Origin: Cristatella mucedo
Taxonomy: Eukaryota; Bryozoa; Phylactolaemata; Cristatellidae
Direction of reading: 5' to 3'
DNA length: 64,000 bases
Assembly: GCA_009760855.2 (NCBI GenBank)
Contig: WPIO01000318.1
Location: 33,225-97,224 of the forward strand
In this document: piece by piece, positions 27,658 through 39,049 of the stretch
How the letters are laid out: every line of letters begins with the position of its first letter
How positions within the stretch are numbered: the stretch's first letter is position 1
The notes under the pieces: generated by a model
The model's input: only the letters and a program-made list of their open reading frames with translations
Told to the model about the DNA's origin: nothing
Database searches by the model: none
Position numbers and translations under genes: made by a program

Positions 27658-28990
27658 TTAGAAAAAACATTTAATACATTCTCCACCACTCCGTTCTATT
27701 CTATAATGACCGTATGCATAACTACAACAACCACAATCTAACCAGTAACGCTTTGATTCAAATGCTGACAGTGCTCTTTTTTTAAGTTTCTTTGTAATAA
27801 TATTGTGTTTACTTTGTGTCATGCCGTAGAAATCTCTATCAAGTGTCTCATCAAAGTCTTTGGTATCAAGATCACCACTGTAAATTTCATTTGCTCTAGA
27901 CAAACATTGAATGTATTCACTATGTGTTTTTTTTGAATTCCTAATTAATTCTTTTGGAACACCCTTTGCTTTCATAATTGGTCTAATAGAAGAAGCAGAA
28001 TATAGTTTTGGTCTTAAAGCAATGAATTCATCAATCTTTGCCCCGTTCATCTCATCTTTGAATTTACCAAACTCGTCTTTATGAAACCAATCTTTAATAT
28101 CAAACATCTCTTTCTCAAAGTTTTCACTTTTAATATAAACAACTAATGAATCAGTATCAGTGTATAATAAACTTAATCTATCATTAAACTTAGTCTTCAA
28201 CGTGTCATAGTAAAACCTTTGCATATGTAATTTTGATAAATCAAGAATTGCAATGCCTATAAACATTGGTTTGTTTAGAAGTGTAGTCTTTCTTGAATGT
28301 TCGAAACCAACTAGACTCTTATCAAAGCATCTAGTTTCTTTAAGTCTAGGATCTCTCATTAGTTTATTATACAACGAATCACTCTTAGCAGTACCTGTAT
28401 TTACTAACCTAACACATGTTCTGTTTTCTACGTTCTCACATGTCTTTCCAAAGATTTGGCACATAAAACCTTTATACAAATTTCTTTTGAAACTATCGCC
28501 TTTACGTTCAAATTCAATCTTTTTCTCTGCACATATATCAATGAATGGTTTTGCCCAAGGTTCTTGATTGAATTTATATACTTTATGAATTTTAGTTGGA
28601 ATCAAACCTTTACTAACAAAAAATTGAAAGTACCTGTAATGGGTTAGATAGTTAGTTTTATTATTAAAATCACAAATCAACTTTGCTACGGTACTTGGAC
28701 CAGAGGAAAACTTTTGTTGGTATCTTGAAAACTCAGAAGTATCAACAACCCTACTTTCAGGACAAAGTGGATAATCATTATGTAAATCATGCAATTCCTT
28801 TGGATACTCTAAATCACATAATACAAATATTCCTGTTTCAGAATCTTCAGGTAGTGACATTATTTTTCAAGTGACCAATTACTTAAATCATCTTCAATAG
28901 GTTCTGAAATAGGTAAGTGCCACATCATAACAGTTGGATATAAACTTGTTGCGTCCCAGTACATAATATGATTATTGTCACTTTAGCTGC
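27658..28990 (-). pseudogene. Protein-primed B-family DNA polymerase, C-terminal part (Polinton part)
   Basis: The surviving part begins at the palm. Motif A-like D-A-T-S-L-Y-P lies at the truncated edge. A motif-B-like region follows, with LNKPMFIGIAILDLSK. Motif C is Y-T-D-T-D-S at about 28,150. The end has C-x-C-C and C-x-x-C residues that could bind zinc. The N-terminal exonuclease and terminal-protein regions are absent because the element is cut off at about 28,990. The enzyme replicates the linear genome from a protein primer. About one further break. Confidence 0.9.
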
Positions 28991-29200
28991 AAGGTCAAAT
29001 CTCTTTCAATGAGTTTGAGATACTCAGGAATGGAGGCATCTCGATGGATTAGTGATAACATGTACAATACGTGTTTAGCTAGTGTAGGTATAAAACGGAC
29101 GAGTCAAGCTGACCGAGTGTTTGCAGTTGGGAACAACTTTGAATATAGCTTCCTTTTAATGACGGATTGTTCGGAAAATGTGGCGATTCAAGTGGGGAGA
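28991..29200 (+). repeat. Dispersed repeat R, copy 2
   Basis: Aligns with the minus strand at 1,940-2,130 from its first bases (GGAGGCATCTC, AGTGATAAC, TAGCTAGTGTA, GACCGAGTG). It begins within a few bases of the point where the Polinton stops. It is open over 69 codons but unrecognised. Confidence 0.6.
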
Positions 29201-30209
29201 GTGAGATCCTGGCTTTGAAAGCGTACGAATCGAGGGAAACCTGTGCCAAGGACTTTCGGTACACGGCATGGGTAAACGGAAACAGTCAGAGAAGCAAAAA
29301 ATAAAGTGGAAAGCCTGACAGGAGACGTTTTTAAGTTAGACTCGCTGGACAAAGAGAATGAAGGCGTCTAGAAAATAGAGTGCTGGAGCCGAGATGTCTA
29401 TACTCCTAGTGGATGTGGAGGTTGGTGAAGAGTATTGATGCCGTGACTACGAAATTCACGACGGACCATTTTTAGCGGCAGATTTTTCACTAACGGTTAG
29501 CTCCACATCACATTGGAAGAAAGACTTATAAGTAGTTTGGCTCGACAGTGTAGTTGGTCACATATGCACTGGCCAGGTTTGCTGTGGCATGCTTGGGCAA
29601 ACAAGCTCAAATTTTAGAAATCCGAAGTCGCGTGAATAAGGTTACTTTGACTGTATAACTAACGTATTTAAATATAGGGTCATTTGGGAGCAGAAAGAGT
29701 ACCTTCTTTGCACCGGCTGCAGTAAATACTCTGGTTGAGCCTATTCATATCGTTAGCCCTTACAGTAAATTATTCGAGCTAGGTTTGATCAGAGCTATCA
29801 AGTTTGTTTTTAATCGTTCCATCAGTGAAATTTAGCTGGCATTCAATTGCGAATTTTTAAATACATGCTGCAGGCAAGGGAAGAATAGTTTGAGATGCCG
29901 GAAGGCAGAGTACTATCAAAATATCAGTTTATCTGCATGCCATCTGCCTGCTATTGGGGGCCGTTATTGCGTTTGGCGATTACATTGTTTGATCGGGAAA
30001 AGCGGGAAAAAAGAGACCTCGAAGTTATAGAGCACCAACATATATATCCTGGTACATATTATCCGAGTATGAGCAGAAACATAGTTTAATGGCTCACAGA
30101 TTGAATTTATGATACAATAAAAAGGCTGACTATTTGATAAGATTTTCTCTAGAATAAATTATAGAACTTTCTTGCTGGGTTTCATTTTCTTGCGAGAATG
30201 TAGCTATAG
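29201..30209. other. Gene-empty stretch
   Basis: No gene, known repeat or RNA found. The short frames here lack domains. Confidence 0.45.
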
Positions 30210-30345
30210 CTGGTAAAACAGCTGGACAGGAAAGGTGCTGGCTGTTTACGATCGAGGTCGTGGGTTCATATCCTGTCCTGCAGTGGGAAATATTTACTGA
30301 CAAATGCAAGCGGTGGTGATCCAAGCTCTAGTGTCAACAAGTAGT
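30210..30345 (+). mobile_element. tRNA-derived SINE, copy 1
   Basis: Contains a B-box-like GGTCGTGGGTTCATATCC. A core follows (CAGTGGGAAATATTTACTGAC...GCGGTGGTGAT) that matches the minus-strand copy at 45,735-45,915. The A box is weak. It is an old copy. Confidence 0.5.
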
Positions 30346-31325
30346 TGCTTAAGAAAGCAATGGCTCATCAGACAAGTACCTTCCAGCAAGCACTTAATCA
30401 AACTAGTGTCGATTCAACTGACAAACCAAAAATAAAGCTTTGTAGAAGCCAGGCGGCTCTAGGGCTGCTATACAAATGAGGCTGTAAAAACAAAATATTT
30501 ATTAATTGTGTACTCCTAATTGTCTAATAATAATATATTAATAAATAATAATAATCTAATGCATTTTAAAGTAACTGCAATGGAAAGACTGGGTGGAAAT
30601 TAATAAATTCTCCTCGTGTAGTGGTCACTTCGTAATGACCGGCAAAGGACAAAATGTTTGTAACATGTGAGGACAAGACCTTATTCTAAGGACTAAGTTA
30701 CTACTTTAGCTATGCAGGGGAGCACTACGAATAGGAATTTAAGCAGCTCAGCAATAATTATGGGCTCGTGATGGCCAGCTGTCTTCGCCATTTGAGAAAA
30801 GGACTTGAAATGGGATCGGCATGGGCAGGCCTGAGGGTGGACATTCCAGAAACCAGCGTGGAACATCGGCTTAGGAGTCCAGGGAAGACACCTTGCGCAA
30901 TGTACTCTATGACATTTTCTACCTTTTAATCCAAAAAACTTTGAAAAAACAATGCTAGGGTGTGTTGCTGATCTGATAGCAAATGAGCAGATAATCAATG
31001 GGTACGACAGATAGTTATGATCTAAGATGGATCTTGAATTAAAGTCGATCGGTAGTTCCAATCTTCACTATGCTTTTTTAAAGCTTAAAAGTTGATTTTG
31101 TAGCCGGTGTGTTGTTTATTGTAAGCGATAGGCGATTTGGTCGAGAGCCTACATTGTTTGCACTTTGGTTTAGAAACGCCGTATCCGAACATCGGGAATC
31201 GCCTTGTTTGGAAATCTACCAGTGACGACATGTCGGGTGGAGGATTGCAATGAGAGGTCAAGGGAGATTATTTTTAAGGAATAGCTTCAGTTAAATGGCT
31301 GATTAAGGTTAGATACTCTCAGACT
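30346..31325. other. Gene-empty stretch
   Basis: A 122-codon minus-strand frame (30,693-31,061) is Cys/His/Pro-rich but has no recognisable domain. The part at 31,200-31,265 resembles 51,140-51,200 (CTACC-GTGA-GACA-GTCGGG...GAGAGGTC), so old repeats are present. Confidence 0.4.
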
Positions 31326-32580
31326 ATCTTTGAATCCGAAGCAGAAACATATTGACGGAAGAAATATGCACGTGATTGTTAACAGTTATTCGAATCTACA
31401 GTCTCGTGGTCAGCTGACAACAAACTATGCATGGCTGCAATACTCTATCACCACCCCACAGGTACCAAGTCATCCTTTATTTGTGATTTTTTTGATCTCA
31501 TTTCAATTCCGTCTGCGAAAAATAAATCTTTCCTCATCATTAATGGTTTCAACATTCACTTCACTAACTTACCCGACGCCTTTGGCACAAAGTAGTAGTC
31601 CTTGTGGTGACCAAGCTGATTGTATCTTAAACTTCTTCATCGACAAAGCAGATAGGGAAGATGTGTGCGTCCCTAGAATGTAAGTATCCCTCTGGAAAAC
31701 TCTCCCTAACTTCGATATAGCACCTCAATATCTACTTTCAAGGCCGCAACTAATGATCTCGTCTTGAAGTTCACATCTGCCTATTTTCAGCTTCATCAAA
31801 TTGCTAAAATTCAGCTTTTTTAGATAAGGATACCACATCAAAGTTGGTCCATACATTCGTGACATCCCGTCTCGGCTTCTGCAATTCACTTCTTACTGGC
31901 CTCCCAGCATGTGCGATCAGGCGATTGCAGCAGATGCACACCTCTGCAGTTAGGCTTGTCTGTCGTGAGCGTCGCAGTTGCCACATTACTCCACTTCTCG
32001 CCGACCTGCACTGGCTACCAGTCAAGCAATGGATTGACTTCAAGGTTTTGTTGCTCACTTTTAGGTCCCTTCATTCTATGGCTCCAGCCTATCTCTCAGA
32101 TATACTACCTCGTCAGGCCAAGCGTCGTACCACCCACTTTTTGGAATTCAACAGTCTACAAATACCTCGCACAAACCTTAAATGCTTTGGAGACCGTGAA
32201 TCTAGTTCGTATGCCCCCAAACCAGGAGCTCCAAGCCTGGAACTCCCTTCCGACGTGCATTAGAACATCCCCTGACCTGACCACATTTAAAAAGAACTTA
32301 AAAACGCACCTATCAAGGACAGCATTTAGTGGGTACGTGTGATTCGTCCTTCGTGTGCTTATGCGTGCTGACACTGTGCATACTGCCACTAACCACATTT
32401 GCATGCTGACTCTGTGCATGTCACCCCTAACCATGTTATTCATTTTGTTTGTTTATCAAGCATGGTATTACTCACCACTCAACTGCATTTCCCTTTGCAG
32501 CAAATGTAAAGCGCCTATAGAGAGATTAAGTTCTCTGAGGGTGCTTTATCAAGTGCATTACTAATTATAATATTGTTATT
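31326..32580 (+). mobile_element. LINE family 1, internally deleted
   Basis: The plus strand has a decayed endonuclease segment at about 31,440-31,640; the usual GDFNIH is worn to NGFNIHF. The sequence then jumps to the region after RT (31,800-32,265, with LVHTFVTSRL, LLADLHWLPV and MAPAYLSDIL). The full 3' end follows, with the hairpin tail at 32,497-32,560 and a TTATTATT-like terminus. The RT domain is missing through an internal deletion. Stops and frameshifts occur in the coding parts. Confidence 0.85.
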
Positions 32581-32599
32581 TTTTTACAAATCAAAGAGA

Positions 32600-34260
32600 A
32601 GAGCTAGTCTTCCGGACCCTATTCTCAAGCTCCTGCCTCCACAATGCATTGATATGCTGCTGAAAATGAAAATTACATTGTAAATATGTCGTCATTCTCA
32701 GTTCAGATTCCAGAACCTTTCAAAAAGGACGTAGTCGGGCCACTACTCAAGAATGCAGCACTAGACCAAGAGAACTGGTGTTGCTTTCGCTGAAGTATCT
32801 TCTACTGTTCCTCTAAGAGACACTGGAAAGAACAGTCGCAGACTAGTCGCTCGTTCATTTAAACTTCAAACCTTGCTTCTAAGTTGTAAACCCGTTGTAC
32901 ATAGTCACCATGGCTTCGGGTGCATAACGACCAACTTAGAAATGCAGACTAGGTAGAGTGTCTTTACTTGTCTCACCCTTTCTTTCGGCTTCTTTTGATG
33001 CTATCGATCACCAAGTCACCTCCCATTTGATTGGGCATCACCGGCACTATAATGCCATGGCTTGGTTTCTATCTCAGTGGGAGACTTCAGAGTGTAAAAG
33101 TGAATGAAATAAAATTGTCCGAGAAATCTTTGAAATATGGGGCACCTTGGAATCGCTGCTTGGTCCCGTTCTTTTCACGGTTTATACTCTCCCGCTCGCC
33201 AAAGTGATTGCCAGAAAATATAGGCTTTCACTTCTGTGCATATGACATTCAGTTAGACCTTAGCTTTGATCTCTCCCAGCCCTTCAGCACATTAAGTTAT
33301 CTCAACTCCCAAGCTGAATGTATTAATGGCATCCGCTCATGCATTGCAGAAAACTCTGAAATTGAATAATGATAAAATCATCTTGCTAGCTATGCGCAAT
33401 TGAGAGTGATTCAAACTTTACAAAAATTGCAACGAGCTTTTCTAGAATGTTGAATTTGCACGAAATATAGATTTTCTGTACCAAAGTGATGTTTTATGAG
33501 ACGACGGCATAAGCTTCACAGTCAAGTCTGCCTACTTTTAGCTATATATCATTGCTAAAATACGGGCTTGCTAAGACAGGGATACCATTTTCAAATTGGT
33601 CCATGCACTTGTCATATCCCGTCTCGACTTTTGTAATTCACTGCTTGCAGCTCTAACGACAGGTGCACTCAGGAGCTTACACCTGGTCCAAAATTCAGGA
33701 GCTAGGCTGATCTGTCGTCAGCTTCTTGGTTGCCACATCACACGACTTCTCTTCGACCAGCACTATCACCCAGTCACACAACCCATCGCCTTCAAGGTGT
33801 TGTCACTTACTTTCAGGTCCGTTCTTACTTTGTCTTTAGCCTACTTGTCTGATCTACTGCCCCACGTCAGGCTAAGCATCGTACGTCCCGCCAGGTTTCC
33901 CGAATGTTCGGACCTTTTGCCTCGTACCTCATACGGAACTGAGACGCTTCGGAGACAGTGCTTTTAGTTCGCAAGCTTCCTAAGCTTGGATCTCATTTCC
34001 AATTATCGTCAAGACGTTTCTTGACTTAACTTAATTTGAAAGAGAACTACAAACGCATCCGTTTACGAATGGATTTAATTGGTCCTTATAGTTCGTCGGC
34101 ATTGTGTTTATGTGTGCTGACGGTGTCACATTCTGCCACTAATCGCATTTGCATGCTGACCCTCTTTATGTTACCTCTGACAATTCTTTGCTCGTTGTTC
34201 ATGAAACATGCTGCCGGTAACCGTTCGGTCACGTAAAGTTCCTAGAAAGAAATTGACTTC
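32600..34260 (+). mobile_element. LINE family 1, RT and C-terminal part, heavily decayed
   Basis: It starts right after the previous LINE's tail. RT traces include F-D-A-I-D-H-Q at about 33,000 and L-G-P-V-L-F at about 33,160. The C-terminal domain is open at 33,596-33,967 (ISRLDFCNSLLA, AYLSDLLPH). The 3' end is recognisable at 34,100-34,260 (CATTTGCATGCTGACCCT). Many frameshifts and stops. Confidence 0.8.
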
Positions 34261-34264
34261 AAAA

Positions 34265-34940
34265 AGAAAACGTTAATTAATATATCATGTAATGTGATAA
34301 GGCTGCTAGTTTGGAAGTAAAAATGGGGCATCAGTTTAGAAACACTGCTCTTTTCTGTAATGAGAGAATTGATGTTCAATCTCAATTTCGTGTGCTTGTG
34401 TTAGTCATTGGACGTTCCTTGCTTCCAAAAAGTCAGGAACGGCCAATTAGAAATCTAACTATTTCTAAACACATTACTTACACCAATATTTTTCTAATTT
34501 AAAAATCCGAAAAAGACTACCTGTAGCATGGGAATCTGGCGTACAAACCTGGCTTTAAAGGGCTAATATTTGAGCGGATGCAGATAATGGATAATGGTTT
34601 TCAAATGTAAAATGTATACCTGCATTCAGTCACAATATAATAAACAGCTATCACCCAGCTCTTGGCCAGTACAAATAAAAGCCCTTTTCCGGATAAAACA
34701 TGCAGCCTAGTTCGATGGATAAGTATCGCTAGCTATTAATTTCGCAGCACGTATATCTTTAAAAACCAAATCAACATTTTCTGGATCTTATATGTTCAGT
34801 CAATCGTGCCTTCAATGTGCAAGTGTAAAACTGATGAGCTCACTCCCATTCTTTGCAGCGACTCTAAAAGGTTTCGTTATGAGATCGTGACATACCGACC
34901 TGAGCTCTTCACACAAGAAATAGGCAGTCGTCGCTCGAAC
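34265..34940. other. Gene-empty stretch
   Basis: Nothing recognised. Short frames at 34,311 and 34,806 lack domains, and the latter runs into the microsatellite. Confidence 0.45.
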
Positions 34941-34954
34941 TATATATACATACA

Positions 34955-35018
<64 letters not shown>
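34941..35018. repeat. Compound (CATA)n/(TA)n microsatellite
   Basis: About ten CATA units followed by about seventeen TA units. Confidence 0.95.
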
Positions 35019-35019
<1 letters not shown>

Positions 35020-35198
35020 CCTCTTCACAGTAGGATCAGAGTAAAGAAATATCAGATCTAGTCATACTATGCTTGTAAGAACATGAATTCAATGTGCCAG
35101 ATTTACTCTAGTTACAGACTCATTTCCCATATGGAAATATTCCAGCTATAAACATAGTCAGTTTCCGACCGGAGCGTTTTCCTGTTAGGAGGAGTTGA

Positions 35199-35201
<3 letters not shown>

Positions 35202-35273
<72 letters not shown>
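35202..35273. repeat. (TA)n microsatellite
   Basis: About 36 uninterrupted TA units. Confidence 0.95.
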
Positions 35274-35277
<4 letters not shown>

Positions 35278-35280
35278 AAT

Positions 35281-35760
35281 CATGTCGAAATTATTTCATG
35301 AGTAATTTATTAACGTATCGAAACGTACGTTTTTTATAAATATAGTACCACATAGTCCCATTAAAATAGAACCAAGGTTTAGTCCTGGAATATGAAATAC
35401 TCGTGGAATGTACTATTGTGATCGCTGACTTTTTTTGTAATCGTCCTGGCTGCCTCCTTGCCTTCACCTATGAAATAATAATTCCTCCTAACCTGTGACG
35501 ATGTACATGACAAGTCCAACAAACTGGAAACCTGTTTACTTTTTCATCAAAGAGCAGGGGATACGAGCACTCACTTTTATCCTGAGATGATGAAATGTGG
35601 TAGGATCTTAGCCTGCGGTTATGGTACTCCCTGTTCGCTTGGCCCAGGTCGCTGGTTCAAGTCATGCAAAGGGCAATTCTTGATCACCCATCCCAAGCAG
35701 TGCTGATAGCCAGTACGGCTCTCCTGTCGCTATATAAAGAAGTCTGTTAAATGAGATACA
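35281..35760 (+). repeat. Duplicated 480-bp segment with SINE, copy 1
   Basis: Aligns along its whole length with 39,891-40,365. Shared blocks include CATGTCGAA, TTTAGTCC, ACTGGAAACCTGTTT, and a tRNA-like part with TGGTAGGATCTTAGCC and GGTTC-AGTC. The last 150 bases (about 35,600-35,750) match the SINE core. It ends in an AAT-rich tail that meets the opposite-facing LINE tail at 35,800. Confidence 0.75.
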
Positions 35761-35799
35761 CGTTTAATAATAATAATAATACTGATAATAATAATGCAC

Positions 35800-38530
35800 A
35801 TGATAAAGCGCCCTCAGATAACATGATATATTTCTAGGCGTTTCATGGTTGCTGTAAAGGGAAACGCAATTAAATGGTGAGTAATATCATGCTTGATGAA
35901 CAACATGAATAAAATGGTTAGGGGTGACATGCACAGGGTCAGCATATGTAATGTATCTCCGTCAGTAACTCCACAAAGTCATAAAGACCATGTGGGTGTT
36001 ACGCAGGAGAGTTTTGTATAGCACACTCACAGCCAAAGCGGCTTTCGGTACGCATTCGGTAGCCAACAGACTTCGTCTCACGCAACAAAGAGAAAGTGGG
36101 AAGCATAGCAGAGTCAGGAGAGCAGTTGAGGTAGTGAGTAGCATAGAAGTAGCAGTTCAGGACCGCTGAAAAAGATGTGCCATAGTCGGCAGTTGGAGAA
36201 TAGATGTCGTTGCTTAAGAATTGTGGAAGCGAGTTCCACAGTCTAGGACCTGCAGAGCTAAAGCTTCTGTCGCCAACTGTCTTTAAGCGGAAGAATGTAA
36301 CAGCTAATTTATTGTCCATTCAGGACCTGAGGGCGCGAACAGGCTGAAACTGATGTAGCAGTTCAGCTAGGTATGAAGGAGCCAAGCCGTGGCGGGCCTT
36401 GTGGGTCAGCATAAGAACTTTGCTCTGTATCCTTTGCTGAACCGGCAACCATCCTAGCTCTTCCAGCAAAGGTGACACGTGCTCAAACCGCTGGGACTTG
36501 AAGGCCAGCCTTGCAGCCATATTCATAGTCCGCTGTAGTGGCATAATAGCTTTCTTTGGTAGCCCAGCCAAAAGGGAATTACAATAATCAAGCCGAGACA
36601 GAACTAAAGAGCTAGTTAAATTGTTTACAAGCCACTGTAGGAGACAGCTTCTAATCTTGGATAGGGATCGGATGTGATGGCTAGCTGTAGAGGCAGTCTT
36701 CTGAATGAAGCTTTTGAAATTGAGGCAGCTGTCTAACACGACACCTAGATTACGAGCACGTGGTGAAGGTCGCACAATAGCATCACCTATTAGAACAGCA
36801 AAGCCTTTTAATTCAGCCACACGCTTAGGGTGTCCTATTAGAAGCAGTTCGGTTTTATCGTCATTTAATTTCAGGAAGTTTTCCGACATCCAGGATCGAA
36901 TATCGGCAAGGCAAGCATTCAGTTTCTCAGTTGCAGCAGCAGATTCCGACGGTTTAAATGACAAATACAACTGAGTATCATCAGCATAGAAGTGATATCC
37001 CATTCCATGGGCCTTAATCACTTTTCCAAGAGGTTGCATATAAATGGAGAACAGCAAGGGACCAAGTACAGACCCTTGAGGGACTCCACAGGTGACCCTT
37101 CTCATGTCTGAGACCTGACCCCCACATGACACGGATTGAACACGATCATTCAAGTATGATTAAAACCACGCCAGTGCTTCGTCTGAAAGACCGATCGTTG
37201 TTCTCAATCGTTCAAGCAGAACTTCGTGATCAATGGTGTCGAAGGCAGCAGACAGATCTAGCAGAGCTAAGGCAGTGACATTCCCGTCGTCGTTGCCACG
37301 TAGAATGTCATTGTTAACACGGAGTAGAGCAGTTTCAGTAGAGTGATGCCTCTTGAACCCTGATTGGAATGTTTCTGACATTCCATTATTTTCAATATGT
37401 TCAACCAGCTGCTTAGCAACAATTTTTTCAAGAATCTTTGATAAGAACGGAAAAAGGGAAACTGGACGATAGTTTGCTAGGACCTCTGTGTCTAATCTAG
37501 GCTTTTTAAGACTAGGTCTAACGATTGCCGATTCGAAGGACTTGGGGATGACCCCTTTTCCCAAAGAAGCATTAAAAATCTTGGTTATGGCAGGGCTAAG
37601 ATGGTCTGCAAGTGAAGACCACAAAGATGAAGGTATAGGGTCTTCAGGAGACGAGCTCTTTTTGCTAGACCTTGTTAAGGCAGCCACATCACAGCCAGAA
37701 ACATCAGAGAACTTTTTAAGAAAGGTCACAGGTTGAGGAACGGCGATTGCTTTGGTCGGAGGGGGCTTAATGGAGGCACGAATGTGCACAATTTTTTCAG
37801 TAAAGAAGGCTGAAAACCTTTCGGCTGAGCCCTTAATATCTGGGGAGTCAGACCTGACAGCATTGGCCAATAAATGGTTTACTGTCTTATAAATCTGTTT
37901 AGTGTCCGACTGGCAGGAATTCAGTCTTCTAATGAAAAAAGAAGCCCTGGCTTTTTTAAGCTTTCGGGTATAAACTCGAAGGAAGTCTTTAAAATTGACT
38001 AGGTCTGCCACAGACCCCGATTTCTTGAAACGACGTACCAGCCTGCGCTTAACACGGCGCATCTTAAGGAGTTTTTTTGTAAATTGAAAGCAATCTCGAC
38101 GACTTTGAACACGGATAGAGCGAACGGGAGCATGCTTGTCAAGAGCACTCCTGAGTGTCATGTTCATCGCATCAGTGAGGGTATCGAGGCTGCCGGTCGA
38201 GCATGCAATTGCGGTTAGTGGTAGCATGCACAGTGTCGGCACGCTTAAGCACCAGAAGTACAAATCAAAGGGACTCACTAAGTGCTGTCCTAAATTGGTG
38301 TGTTCGCAAGTTTTTTTAAACGTGGTCAAGTCAGGGACGTTCCGAAGCAAGTCGGAAATGAGTTCCAGGCTTTGGGAGCGTAAGAGCTAAATGCGCGGTC
38401 TCCAAATTATCTGAGGCTTGTACGAGGTATTGGTAAACTGTTTGACTCCGAAAAGCTGGTGGTACGATGCTCGGCCTGGTGGGGGAGTAGATGTGAGAGA
38501 CAGGCTGGAGCCACTTTTCTTCGGTAGTCA
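35800..38530 (-). mobile_element. LINE family 1, 3' part, split by a nested LINE
   Basis: The minus-strand family 1 copy runs from about 38,530 down to 38,205 (end of the coding region and first half of the 3' end). It resumes from 35,945 to 35,800 (hairpin tail and ATTATT end). The two parts join in register at TGCATGCT|GACCCTGTG, as in the unbroken copy at 32,400. Everything between is the family 2 insertion. Confidence 0.85.
35946..38199 (-). mobile_element. LINE family 2, 5'-truncated, nested in LINE family 1
   Basis: A 2.25-kb minus-strand copy. It begins inside the linker after the endonuclease (CSTGSLDTLTDAMNMTL). RT is at about 37,700-36,900, with [17 protein letters not shown] and YADDT. 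The C-terminal domain contains [28 protein letters not shown] and [14 protein letters not shown]. The 3' end is TTTATGACTTTGTGGAGTTAC and closes at ACATTACAT. The sequence AGCAT flanks both ends (35,941-35,945 and 38,200-38,204), fitting a short target duplication. Frame interruptions are few: one near 37,155, plus one near 36,320 if the 106-codon frame below it belongs. It is the best-preserved LINE in the window. Confidence 0.92.
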
Positions 38531-38639
38531 ATGAGAGACTACGCCTCGAGAGTCGCAGCTATGGCGACGAACAGCTAAGTGCAGCTTAGACTTCAGCGGT
38601 TGTGTTCTGTCAGCTACTTAGTTAGCTGCTCAAATCTTG

Positions 38640-39004
38640 AGGTGCTCTAGCGGTCAGCCTTCGCGGTCGGGACCATCGCTAGCGACGCAGGCGTGTGGTA
38701 TTGTAGTCGGGCTTCGGGAGTTGTCACCCAGTTAACTCCGTCGGTCCGGTGCGCGCCGCGTACATACGGAGGGTAGTTTACCATACTCGGGTTTCGGGAG
38801 TTCGGGAAGTTAACTCCGTCGGTCCGATGAGCGCTGCGTAAAGAGCTTACGCCAGCGCGTAATCAATGCTAACAGGCCCACAATAAACTGCTGATTTCGG
38901 CACCGAGTTATGGCCCCTTGTGTTTTAACCGCGGTGCGGCGCTGCACTGCACCGTCCACCGGTAGAGGGCCGGGGGGGACGAGCATCTGCACGGTTGCAG
39001 ATGT
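38640..39004. repeat. GC-rich tandem pair and hairpin
   Basis: Two units of about 80 bases start at 38,706 and 38,787. They share TCGGG-TTCGGGAG and TTAACTCCGTCGGTCCG; within each, CGGGAGTT and AACTCCG can pair. A perfect 8-bp stem, CATCTGCA-CGGT-TGCAGATG, lies at 38,984-39,003. No gene seen. Confidence 0.7.
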
Positions 39005-39049
39005 AGATAATACGCCTTTCCCTTTGGCACAGGCTATCCAGCTGAGGAA

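Larger units (their letters stand above)
8678..28990. mobile_element. Polinton / adintovirus-like element (fossil), about 20.3 kb
   Basis: A virus-like DNA element recognised by a retroviral-type integrase, protein-primed B-family polymerase, adenain-type protease, A32-like packaging ATPase, penton-like proteins and a double-jelly-roll-type major capsid protein. It is clearly more AT-rich than both flanks. Gene order: minus-strand PLA2-like and core proteins, HNH (plus), core peptide (minus), fibre genes (plus), a minus block ending in the zinc ribbon, a long plus block from ATPase to integrase, and a minus block from the membrane protein to PolB. It is broken, with roughly 25-35 breaks by my estimate, but about a dozen genes look whole, so it is probably not very old. 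The right end is truncated inside the polymerase gene, so one terminal repeat is absent. Small insertions (a TA microsatellite) have occurred. Confidence 0.93.

Noticed and set aside
8678-28990. Bacteriophage or bacterial contamination, suggested by HNH, YqaJ and tail-fibre-like genes
   Set aside because: Protein-primed PolB, rve integrase, penton-like proteins, adenain-type protease and A32-like ATPase together define a Polinton. There are no ribosome-binding sites, and the element joins host repeats.
30693-31061. 122-codon Cys/His-rich minus-strand frame as a further cysteine-rich peptide
   Set aside because: The Cys spacing does not match the pacifastin pattern. There is no signal peptide, splice site or TATA block like that of the peptide genes.
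34806-35033. 75-codon frame ending in Tyr/Ile/His runs
   Set aside because: Its C-terminal part is translated microsatellite; the rest has no domain.
37488-38390. Plus-strand frames of 82-84 codons
   Set aside because: They are the antisense of the LINE coding region at 35,946-38,199 and of the family 1 piece beside it.
38984-39003. Helitron 3' hairpin
   Set aside because: The stem is perfect, but the CTRR end expected just after it is missing and no Rep/helicase is nearby.
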